Positions 19,874-27,243 of a stretch of DNA of 64,000 bases are shown in pieces (the stretch's first letter is position 1; each line of letters opens with the position of its first letter). Under the pieces are notes generated by a model that was not told the DNA's origin, searched no databases, and saw only the letters and a program-made list of their open reading frames with translations. The stretch is from Blastocladiella emersonii ATCC 22665 (Eukaryota > Blastocladiomycota > Blastocladiomycetes > Blastocladiales > Blastocladiaceae), in contig JANHCV010000006.1 in the NCBI GenBank assembly GCA_025594325.1, forward strand, positions 496,001-560,000, written 5' to 3'. A program made the position numbers and the translations under genes.

Positions 19874-20345
19874 TCCTTCATCATCATGTGCTCGGCGTTG
19901 AAGTTGGCGCCGCGCATCTTGAGGGCCTTGAACGAGAAGTTGGCGCGTTTGAGGGCGCGCCACACGGTCTGCTGCGACACGTCCTTGCGGCGCTCAAAGT
20001 TGAGGAGGGCGACGAGCTCGCGCAGCGTGGTCGTGGATCGGATGTGCAGAAAGTCGATAATATACTAGAGCATCCGCTGCGCGAGGCGCGGATCATGGGT
20101 ATGCGGTCTCAGGATCGGCGTATGCACACATCGTCGGGACCAAGCTTGGACTGTCGCGCGTGGCGGCGCGGCCCGAAGGTGTCCTCGCCCAGCACGTCAA
20201 CGAGTCGGCTCCACTCAGAAACGCTGCCCTGCGAGACCTCGAGGCGGTCCGAGACACGGCGGACCGGAAGTCCTTTCACTCTGTGCATGCGAACAGCGGC
20301 GCGCTTGAGGTCTTTGCTGCATGTCATGGTCGCGGAGAGTTCCAC
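19861..20345 (-). pseudogene. Tc1/IS630-type transposase N-terminal fragment, broken
   Basis: Reads MELSATMTCSKDLKRAAV then a helix-turn-helix (VRRVSDRLEVSQGSVSEWS), as in the DNA-binding region of Tc1/mariner and IS630 transposases. It breaks by stop and frame change near 20060-20125 and resumes as a second helical unit (TTLRELVALLNFERRKDVSQ, then TVWRALKRANFSFKAL) before a stop at 19861-19863. A TAG interrupts just upstream of YIIDFLHI. The DDE/DDD catalytic domain is absent, so this cannot be functional. Confidence 0.7.
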
Positions 20346-20380
20346 TGGCGCTTACATTCATCAGGGTGATCTCACCGATC

Positions 20381-20635
20381 TCAGTGCTTCCCCTCTCGCT
20401 GGCCGCGACGGCGGCCGCGGCGACGGCGGGCGGCGTAGGTGAGTGGCGCAGCGCCATCGCGTGACCTCACTTGATGCGTTGCGGGGCGAGCGGGGTGCAC
20501 GAGACGCTGGCGGGACGCCTGCGGCGGCAAGCTGGCGCAGCGAGAACGTGGAATGGAACGCGAAAAGAAGCCGCGAAAGAGTGTGTTTCAGAGCTCGCAA
20601 ACGACCTCGTGTTCAGTTCCCAGTGAAAACGACTG
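20381..20635 (-). repeat. Right terminal inverted repeat of the Tc1-like element
   Basis: 255 bp, inverted copy of 19076-19331. Both arms encode the same peptide in opposite strands, which is a consequence of the repeat and not a gene. Confidence 0.92.
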
Positions 20636-21303
20636 TATGCGTGGTTCGCAGGGCCGGCTCGCTAAACGAGCCTATAGTCTTATGAGGACGCGAGCTCACC
20701 GGCACATGTCCGCTCGGACCGCACGCGTTCACGCTTCTCATCCTCTCTCGCGACCGTCAGCCAGCGCTGAAAAATCGATCAAAAAAGGTGCAAAAAATCT
20801 GCATTCAGGGAGCCGTGCTTTTTAAGGGTTACAATGGCGAAGCGATGGGCCGTGAAACAGCGTTGGCCTCGTGCGTCAACTCTCTGATGTATTGTAGAAG
20901 GGAATCGAGAGATTGTAGCGTTTTTGACCCGATGCAAGCGAGGGTTTCATATCCTGGCAGCAACGCTAGAGCCGGCGGTATGAGTACCACTAGATCATGA
21001 ACTACGTCAACGCTTGTCTCCGCTTCGTTGTTTTGGGCACGCGCGCCGCAGCGAAGGTCGCGCTTAGTCTGAGCGTCAACAACTCCCGCGACCACAATGG
21101 TTGTATGCAAGCGGACGGGTGAGCCTAGGTAGCAACAGCCACTGGCCCAGCAGCAGGCAACAAAGGTTGAGGACCGTCTCGGGCAGCGACGTTCTGCAAC
21201 GCCCATGACCGTGGCCGTGGTCGCGGTCGCGGTCGCGGTCGCGCACAGGAAGGACAATGATCGCGACTGTGACCTGTGTTCGAGGTTGCTATCCTTGGAT
21301 CAG
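20636..21303. other. Spacer between two mobile elements, no clear gene
   Basis: Lower GC than the genes, with A-runs near 20770-20800 and no supportable ORF. A GGTCGC hexamer tract lies at its right end. Confidence 0.4.
21219..21243. repeat. GGTCGC hexamer tract
   Basis: Four tandem GGTCGC units, read directly from the sequence. Confidence 0.85.
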
Positions 21304-21708
21304 TCATGGTTGCTTACTGGTCACCCCTCTTTTCGGCTTGTCTGCGTATCCAATCCGCCCCGTCTCGAGACCCCCAAGGAGAACAACGCCCTTCTGCACC
21401 CTTTTGATTGAGAGATTCGTTGCTCTTTCCCTCATAAGCGACAGTCCCGACTCGGGAGACAGGGCGCTTCGGACGTGAAAGGTGTTGTAAAATCGCGTGA
21501 CCTGATCACGCGTCGCGCGCGAGACGCGGCTCAAACTGAGGATCGGCTCGTTTTTTTGTACCATAAACGTGATTGGGGTCAAGATCTGCGCGACGAAGGC
21601 TACCGCGGCGTCGCGAGCTGCGCGTGCGGCGTCGACCTTTTTCGCCAAAACCTCGTCATCATTCCCGTGCACCGGTATCGCATGATGATCGTGTTTCCTG
21701 AAGCTCAT
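21304..21708 (-). CDS. Hypothetical small protein, 134 aa, weakly supported
   Basis: ATG at 21708 (MSFRKHDHHAIPVHG) to a stop at 21304. Composition is balanced (AFVAQILTPITFMVQKNEPI, VSRATRDQVTRFYNTF), unlike the Arg/Pro-rich shadow frames that dominate this DNA. A GTAAGC donor near the end followed by a CACAG acceptor would add a short Arg-rich exon, which I cannot confirm. The miniature LTR element was inserted about 30 bp upstream of the ATG and supplies the longer upstream frame, so I do not extend into it. No family recognised; it may be a leftover of a mobile element. Confidence 0.3.
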   Translation of the reverse strand: MSFRKHDHHAIPVHGNDDEVLAKKVDAARAARDAAVAFVAQILTPITFMVQKNEPILSLSRVSRATRDQVTRFYNTFHVRSALSPESGLSLMRERATNLSIKRVQKGVVLLGGLETGRIGYADKPKRGVTSKQP

Positions 21709-21738
21709 TGAATAAATTTCACTGAATGTTAAAAGAAC

Positions 21739-21743
21739 GGAAG
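21739..21743. other. Target-site duplication GGAAG (left) of the miniature LTR element
   Basis: The same five bases recur at 24421-24425, immediately after the right LTR. Confidence 0.85.
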
Positions 21744-21806
21744 TGTTGCGTAAAACGTGCCTATCGTGGTAGAGCCGTTTTGAACGGTGGATCTTGTCAC
21801 TCAACA
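21744..21806. repeat. Left LTR (63 bp), uninterrupted
   Basis: TGTTG...CAACA ends. It retains the empty target CCTATCGTGGTAGAGCC that the nested element occupies in the right copy. Confidence 0.88.
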
Positions 21807-21930
21807 GATTAAGAGTCTCAGTGTTCGAAGCCGGCTGCGGCCCATTGGGCGAACGACTTGCTCCGTCCTTCGCAGACAAACACGCTTCACAGAGGACAAC
21901 TCGCGGTCGGACCTACGGGCCACCGGTGTT

Positions 21931-21939
21931 GGGAGGGAG
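21931..21939. other. Candidate polypurine tract
   Basis: GGGAGGGAG lies directly before the right LTR, where plus-strand priming would start in an LTR retrotransposon. I could not identify a convincing primer-binding site next to the left LTR. Confidence 0.65.
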
Positions 21940-21966
21940 TGTTGCGTAAAACGTGCCTATTGTGGT
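21940..21966. repeat. Right LTR, first part
   Basis: 27 bp matching the first 27 bp of the left LTR with one C-to-T change. Its last eight bases (21959-21966, ATTGTGGT) are the left copy of the nested target duplication. Confidence 0.87.
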
Positions 21967-22144
21967 TATGGCGGCTCAAGCCCCGCCACCGCCCGCCACC
22001 GCATCGCGCTTTTGCAGATCGCACTTCGCGTCCGTGTGCCACACCACCACGTGATAAATGAACGCGTCTCCGCTGTCTCGCGCGGTCACATGAGCTCGCC
22101 TGATGCGAAGCGATCAATGAATGCGGTCGGCGGCGACGAAAAAT
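21967..22144 (+). repeat. Left terminal inverted repeat of the nested element
   Basis: About 178 bp, matching 24202-24376 inverted; near-perfect for the outer ~120 bp and more diverged towards the interior. Confidence 0.88.
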
Positions 22145-22194
22145 CAGGGGACGGTCACCGCGGCCGCCCGTTTCTAGCCCCGTAAACCACGGCC

Positions 22195-22983
22195 ATGAAG
22201 CTGAATGCACTACCCGTTTCCTTGGACGAGCTCGTGCACCTATGGTTTATCCATGGCTGCAACGACAAGGCGACGTCCGAGGAGCTCAAACGTCGCTATC
22301 TGAGTACGTGGCTCACCACCCGCCACGGAGAAGCTCAAGGAGCGCGGAGACACCACACGGCCGTGAGCCTCGAACTTGTTTTGACAACCACGTCCGCTCC
22401 CTCGCGTAGTTTCGGCGTGTGCTTGTTCGCTGGCGTCGAATCGTACTCGCGCATGATCTTCTACATACACGCCGTCACGCGCAAGACGTCCATGGTCGCG
22501 TACAGCTGCTTCTGGTACGACTTTTTCTTGGACGCCCGCTCGCCCGCGCTCGCGCTGACGCGCCCAACGTGTTCGTAGCGCCGCGATCACGGCGTAAGCA
22601 TGTTCGACCAGGTTCTCGTCGACAGCGGGAGCGAGAGCAACCGGCTCGAGTTCGTGCAGGTCCAGCTTCACAACCACCTTCCTCCAACCCGCGGCATGGG
22701 TCCCGCGGTCCAGCGCGTCGCGTCCACGGCCAACATCCGCGTCGAGTACCCGTGGCGGTACCCAAACCGCAGCGTATCCGAGCTGCGGCTTGGGACCCTC
22801 GACCGCATGGATATCGACGGCCATTTCGACCTCTCGGACCCCATGCACAAGTTCACGCGTGCGCGAGATCAGTCGCCCAACTGCCTGGATTCTGCGTCGA
22901 ATTATGCTCCTACATCCTCACCTTCATCGAGATCACGAAGCAGCTCTCTGAATCGATTGAAATATAGTTGTGCACAACCCTGA
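22195..22983 (+). pseudogene. Integrase-core (DDE) transposase remnant
   Basis: The first frame (22195-22578) starts MKLNALPVSLDELVHLWFIH and has ATSEELKRRY, like the N-terminal helix-turn-helix of eukaryotic integrase-like transposases. It then jumps to CLFAGVESYSRMIFYIHAVT, the beta-strand region between the first two catalytic acids (GVES where GIDG is usual). The second frame (22600-22983) has VLVDSGSESNRLEF, ANIRVEYPWRYPNRSVSEL and MDIDGHFDLSDPMHKF. These match the VRSDxGxEN, NQRIExLWR and LD-rich C-terminal blocks of that family. The first catalytic segment (WHIDG-like) is missing, and a stop plus frame change separate the halves. A GTACGT donor and CGTAG acceptor are present but do not restore frame. 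Not functional as read. Confidence 0.6.
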
Positions 22984-23239
22984 CCGTCTTGAGAAGAACT
23001 TGGGAGAACTCGATTGGCGTTTCGACCCACAAATCGCTGGGTCGCGAGGAATGAACAATTTGGCCATGGTTGGCACGATGGCCATGGTCATGGCCATCGT
23101 GATCCGTTCCGATCCCGCTCAAAGGACGCCAAAAAAGCGAAGTAGGAACGAAAAGGGATACTTTTTTTTGACGTGGAAACGAAACTAATAGCGAGAATAC
23201 GAGAACATGAGAAAACGAGATGCAGGGGGCGATTTGCAA

Positions 23240-24107
23240 CTAGATCGACCGCAGACTATGTTGAACCCAGCGAGCGGAGTCGATCGCGTGAAGCTTGAAG
23301 CCAGCGGGACCGTCGTACACCGCGCTTCTGCCAGGAACCGGCGCCTTGGCCTCGGCCGGCAGAACCAGGTCAACGGGACGCTCGCGGGCCATGATCTGCG
23401 TGACGACGCACTGGGCCCCAGTGCCGCCGTGCATCTTGACGGAGTCGCAGCACCCGCGGTGCTCGGCGCGAACGCTGGACAGCTTGGCGTTGAACTTGTT
23501 GACGGCTGCGGGGTACGAGGCGACGTGCTCCGCGATGTACGCGAGCTCGTTGAACGCACGCAGCGTACCATGACCACGTAACTCGAGGGACTTGTTGAGC
23601 TGCCGCCGTAGGTGAACAATCAGCGCAGCAACAAAGGTACCATCCGCTTCCGCGAGTTTGGTCAGCGGCGCGAGCTATAGCAAGTGCGACTTGGTGCATA
23701 AGTTCACGAGCGGGCGGGGTCCGCGGATCGGAGGCAAGACGCGCACCGACATGCTCGACCTGCGAGAAGCAAGCGTCCACGGGGTGAAAAACGTCGCGCC
23801 TGGCAACGTGGCCCAGTTGTTGTCGACCTCGCAGCGGCCGCACCAGAGGATGGGTCGATCGAGAGCCATCGAGTCTATGATCTCCTCGGCGCAGCGGACG
23901 CACACGGCGAGCGAGCACGAACCGCACGCGTGAACGTACAGGGTCTTACACGCCGGGTAGGCTAGATTATTGCCCGTGAGCGTCGGCGAACGATCCCATG
24001 CCAGCCGTGAAAGGAAAAAACGTACCACAGCGACTACAGACCGTGCTCTTGACCGCCGCGTCGTCATTGTCACCGTCAAAGTCGGTATAGAGTTGAACAG
24101 TCGTCAT
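23240..24107 (-). CDS. Cys-rich putative zinc-binding protein, 243 aa, three exons, carried by the nested transposon
   Basis: Exons on the minus strand: 24107-24026 (82 nt), 23961-23747 (215 nt) and 23674-23240 (435 nt), 732 nt in all. Introns of 64 nt (GTACGT...CTAG) and 72 nt (GTGCGC...TATAG) rejoin the frame exactly, with no internal stop. The N-terminus is MTTVQLYTDFDGDNDDAAV. A Cys-dense segment spans the first junction: VCSRC, AYPACKTLYVHACGSCS and LAVCVRCAEEI, then ILWCGRC, about nine Cys and one His that could bind two zinc ions (RING- or FYVE-like spacing, not a clear match). The C-terminal half is mixed alpha/beta: LRAFNELAYIAEHVASYP, DSVKMHGGTGAQCVVTQIMA and PVDLVLPAEAKAPVPG. I do not recognise the family. 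It could be a second element-encoded protein or a captured host gene. Confidence 0.65.
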
Positions 24108-24201
24108 GGTGAACGACGTCTGCGTCGCATTTGGGCCTCGAAAGCAGGATGAGGTCGGGCTAAGCAGAGCTCTCGCCAGCTGGTTGCAGCAACCGTTCCA
24201 T

Positions 24202-24376
24202 ATTTCGTCGCCGCCGACGCCGACGTTGATCGACGAGCGTCAGCCGAGCTCATGTGACCGCGCGAGACAGTGGAGACGCGTTCATTTATCACGTGTTGGT
24301 GTGGCGCACGGACGCGAAGTGCGATCTGCAAAAGCGCGACGCGGTGGCGGGCGGTGGCGGGGCTTGAGCCGCCATA
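24202..24376 (-). repeat. Right terminal inverted repeat of the nested element
   Basis: About 175 bp, the inverted copy of 21967-22144. Confidence 0.88.
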
Positions 24377-24384
24377 ATCGTGGT

Positions 24385-24420
24385 AGAGCCGTTTTGAACG
24401 GTGGATCTTGTCACTCAACA
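24385..24420. repeat. Right LTR, second part
   Basis: 36 bp identical to the last 36 bp of the left LTR. The preceding 24377-24384 (ATCGTGGT) is the right copy of the nested target duplication. Confidence 0.87.
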
Positions 24421-24425
24421 GGAAG

Positions 24426-25337
24426 TGATCTTCGCCGCCGGTCCCGGCGCGAAGCGAGAGCACGAAATGAACGACGCGTCGCACGCGCGTCGCGCCACAC
24501 GGTTTCAGCCGTGCTTTGCGCGTTGTCCGCGTACGCGAAGAGGCATGGAATCGAAAGACCCTCAGGCTTCACGCGTAACCCGTACGACGCGTAAAGCGTA
24601 TCAAGGAAATCATCGGAAAACGGGCGAAACGCTTCAACAAGCGATGGGCCCCATCCGAGAGCTGCGGTAGATTGAGTACGGGTGTATTTCGCAAGTTCGC
24701 TCGGTCTCAGAGACCTGGGCGTCGATCAGGCCAGACAAGCTTTCTCGCATACCATTAAACCGCAACTCGAAGTGCCGAACAAGCGACGTCTCAAGCTGGC
24801 GTCTAGTACGAGGTTAACCTTCAATCCGCGTGCCGAAGGGTGCTTTCCGGGTTGCCTCTAACTCTTCACCAGTGACGCTATGCGCGACGCGGAATCTTCA
24901 CGCGCGAAGGATAGTGGGCGAGCAAGCGACGTCGCGCGTCGCAACGCGCGCAAGTGCGATGTCCGACCTCGCCCGCGCAAGCGCAGCAGCGCGCTCAACC
25001 ATGTCCATTTAAGTGAAGACATAAAGTGATTGCATAAAGTCTGGTTGCTTTACGGGGAGCGATTCATGTGGTCCATAGCTTGCAAGGAGAGCGTGCGCGT
25101 GGTGCGAGCCGAGAGACTGTGGCGTCGCCTGTGCTCAGCAGCACGTGCGTGGCTCAGCGCGCTTGCCCTTCCTGCTTCAGTCCTGCGCACGCGTGCCCAT
25201 GTGGGCCGACGTCTTTGTTGCGCTCACGAGCTGCCCTCGACTGTGGCGTACCCCGACGCCCGCAAAGGAGAGGACAAAGCTGGCCTTCGCCCCCTCCCTC
25301 TCCCGTGTCCGCTCGTCGCCTGGAAGCAGACACAACC
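24426..25337. other. Intergenic, no gene seen
   Basis: From the end of the miniature LTR element to the lectin-like gene. Short ORFs only, without recognisable content. Confidence 0.45.
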
Positions 25338-26698
25338 ATGACCATGTATCGACACCTTGTTCTTGCTCTCGTGACGTTCCTCGCCTCTGGCGTCCATCTC
25401 GCGACCGCGTATGAGTCCACCCTATTGCACGACATCCGTTTCAGGCGCTCCTCGCTCATGAACCGCCGCTGCGCTCGCTAGTGGATACCTTGTCAACGTT
25501 GGGCTGGCGCACATCGAGGACCAGCGGCACAACGCCGGCCGCTGCCTTGACTTCTCAAAGGCCACTGCGAGTACGTCTCTGATCGCCCGCCTTGCCTGGT
25601 GCTGCCGAACAGGCTGCTGATGCTCCACGCTCATGCTATACGGCCAGTCTGCCAAGGCGCAGCTGTGGGCGTGCGTGAACCAGTCGGGCTATGTGAATGA
25701 CCCAGGGTTTGCGGACTCCCCGCACAACCACCAGACTCGCTACGCTGGATATTACGTGGTTGGGACAACTCACTTGATCGCCAACTTGTACGTCATCGAC
25801 CCAGGCGCCCTTGTGTTCAAGTCACTGACAAACTAACGTTCGCAACGACCTGGTTCCGCATGTTAGCATCCAGCACCACCACAACGGCGTTGACTACTGC
25901 CTTGAAGTGGCCGAGGGCAAGGCGTACGCGGGCGCGGAGGTACGCTGGTGGAAGTGGTACGTGGACTCGATCGTCAAACTCGCGCACGCGGCCATCGACT
26001 TCTCGACTAACAAGCCGCTTCTGGCTCGTGTCCCGATCAGCAATGGTACCCCGGCGCAAAAGTGGATCTGGACCAAATCGGTTGAAGGGTACCTGCTCAA
26101 TTCTGCCCTGAACCGACAGCTGTGTCTTGATCCCGAGGGCGGTACGTTAATTCAGTGCTCGTTCGCACACAACCCGCGGACTCTCACGCACAGCCCCTCT
26201 GTAGCTTCCAGCGGCGATCGCAACGGGCAGCGGCTGCAGCTTTGGAACTGCGAGCGCACGAACTGGAAGTCGGCGCAGGAGTTTGCCACGCTTGACCTGG
26301 GCCGCACCAACGGGCTCTTCGACATGCGCCGCGAGTGCCACGCGCAGTCTTCGCCTCGCGAGGTGTGCACCATCAGCTGCAACTACCGCAACAAGTGGAA
26401 GCCGTTCTGGTACGACGGCATCACCTACTCGTGCGGGCACCCGAACGGGCCCAACAGGTCGCCCGTGTGCGTGACCAACATCCACCCAGACCAGGAGCCA
26501 CACGACTGGGAGCCTGAGGGGGAGCCGCTGTGCTCCTGCGAGTGCTCCCCGCGTGGCGGCGGGCCCGATTCGGCCGCCGGCTCTAACCGCACACGTACTC
26601 GCAAGATCGCGCTCACGGGCAGTGCCGGCCTTGCCACCAAGGCGGCGACGAAGGCGGCGGCGACCAAGGCGGCCGCTGCCGCGACCCCGACCCTTTGA
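25338..26698 (+). CDS. Secreted ricin-B-type (beta-trefoil) lectin-like protein, multi-exon, one unresolved junction
   Basis: Exon 1 (25338-25408) encodes a signal peptide, MTMYRHLVLALVTFLASG followed by VHLATA. Intron 25409-25481 (GTATGA...CTAG) leads to exon 2 (25482-25570: YLVNVGLAHIEDQRHNAGRC then LDFSKATA). Exon 3 ends at 25820 and contains KAQLWACVNQSGYV. A probable 46-nt intron (25821-25866) leads to IQHHHNGVDYCLEVAEGKAY and AQKWIW. A 63-nt in-frame intron (26142-26204) would join LCLDPEG to ASSGDRNGQRLQLWNCE. CLDF/CLDP plus QxW motifs are the hallmark of beta-trefoil carbohydrate-binding repeats. The C-terminus is Cys-rich (RECHAQSSPREVCTISCNY) and ends in KAATKAAATKAAAA. The exon 2-3 junction fails: the acceptor at 25611-25612 leaves TGA at 25618, and the one at 25646-25647 is a base out of frame. 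Confidence 0.62.
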
Positions 26699-27243
26699 TT
26701 TCCCTCGCTCATCGATTTTGACCACTGCTGCCCACCTTCCTCCCCTCGGGTCTGTTCGTGCGCATTGCGGCAAGTGTATACAGTTTTATCCATTCGTATT
26801 GCATCCCTTGTGAGAGAGATAGCTTACTTTGTCGCGAAGGGAAGCAGTTCAGGGCGTCGCTGAGTATCGACTCTGCTCCCAACCGCGCGAGACTCAAAAC
26901 GTTCGTCCCGCGACAAATTTCGAGAGGGCTCGAGCATGATTCGGCGTTCCTTGGAGGTTGTTGCATGGAGTTGCATCAACATTCGTCAATGTATAAGCGA
27001 TCATCGGCGGCGGAGTGGGAATCAAGGGAACTTGGTGGGAATGACGCGGGAGCGCGACATGAACGACGCGTCGTTTGCCGTGGCGTTTCACTCCGCACAC
27101 CAGTTAGACTCGCGACCCTACTCTTTCTCGAGAAAGGTTTATACACAAGAGAGGGGAAATGTATTCGCGCACAGGCTCTACGCGCCAAGGCCCGCGCGCC
27201 GTCTATGAAAACTCTACTGTTACTGTTAGACCGACCAGCCCGT
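26699..27243. other. Intergenic, no gene seen
   Basis: Between the lectin-like gene and the 3-prime end of the ABC transporter; the long plus-strand frame crossing it is antisense to the transporter. Confidence 0.45.

Larger units (their letters stand above)
19076..20635. mobile_element. Tc1/mariner-like element with long inverted ends, decayed
   Basis: The element starts CAGTCGTTCTCACTGGG at 19076 and ends with the inverted copy at 20635. It is flanked by TA on both sides (19074-19075 and 20636-20637), the target duplication of Tc1/mariner transposons, whose ends also typically begin CAGT. Arms are ~255 bp and nearly identical, which suggests fairly recent activity. The interior holds a broken transposase fragment on the minus strand and an unrelated-looking Arg/Ser/Gly-rich reading frame on the plus strand. 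With no intact transposase it is non-autonomous. Confidence 0.88.
21967..24376. mobile_element. Inverted-repeat DNA transposon (2410 bp) nested in the LTR, carrying a cargo gene
   Basis: Ends are TATGGCGGCTCAAGCCCC in inverted orientation, with arms of ~175 bp (21967-22144 and 24202-24376). The flanking duplication is 8 bp (ATTGTGGT and ATCGTGGT). The undisturbed left LTR shows the empty site, which fixes the boundaries to the base. The plus strand holds remnants of an integrase-type DDE transposase; the minus strand holds an apparently intact three-exon gene. An 8-bp duplication is typical of hAT-like elements, whereas the transposase remnant looks integrase-like, so the superfamily is unsettled. 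Confidence 0.88.
21744..24420. mobile_element. TRIM-like miniature LTR retrotransposon, split by a nested insertion
   Basis: Two 63-bp direct repeats begin TGTTG and end CAACA. The left copy is 21744-21806. The right copy is in two pieces, 21940-21966 and 24385-24420, separated by the inverted-repeat element and its duplication. The internal region is only 133 bp (21807-21939) and ends with a purine tract directly against the right LTR. A 5-bp duplication, GGAAG, flanks the whole. Before the nested insertion the element was 259 bp, the size range of terminal-repeat retrotransposons in miniature, which have no coding capacity. Confidence 0.87.

Noticed and set aside
19111-20600. Two opposed small ORFs with the same N-terminal peptide (19111-19344 and 20361-20600)
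   Set aside because: They are the two inverted arms of the Tc1-like element, not a gene pair.
21744-21806. tRNA-like features (GGTAGAGC and an anticodon-like TTTTGAA loop)
   Set aside because: There is no T-arm with GTTCGA in the right place and no acceptor stem beyond TGTTG/CAACA, which are better explained as LTR ends.
21304-21879. 191-codon minus-strand frame reading through the left LTR
   Set aside because: Its first ~57 codons lie upstream of 21708, mostly in the LTR and internal region of the miniature retroelement; only the part from ATG 21708 could be an independent gene.
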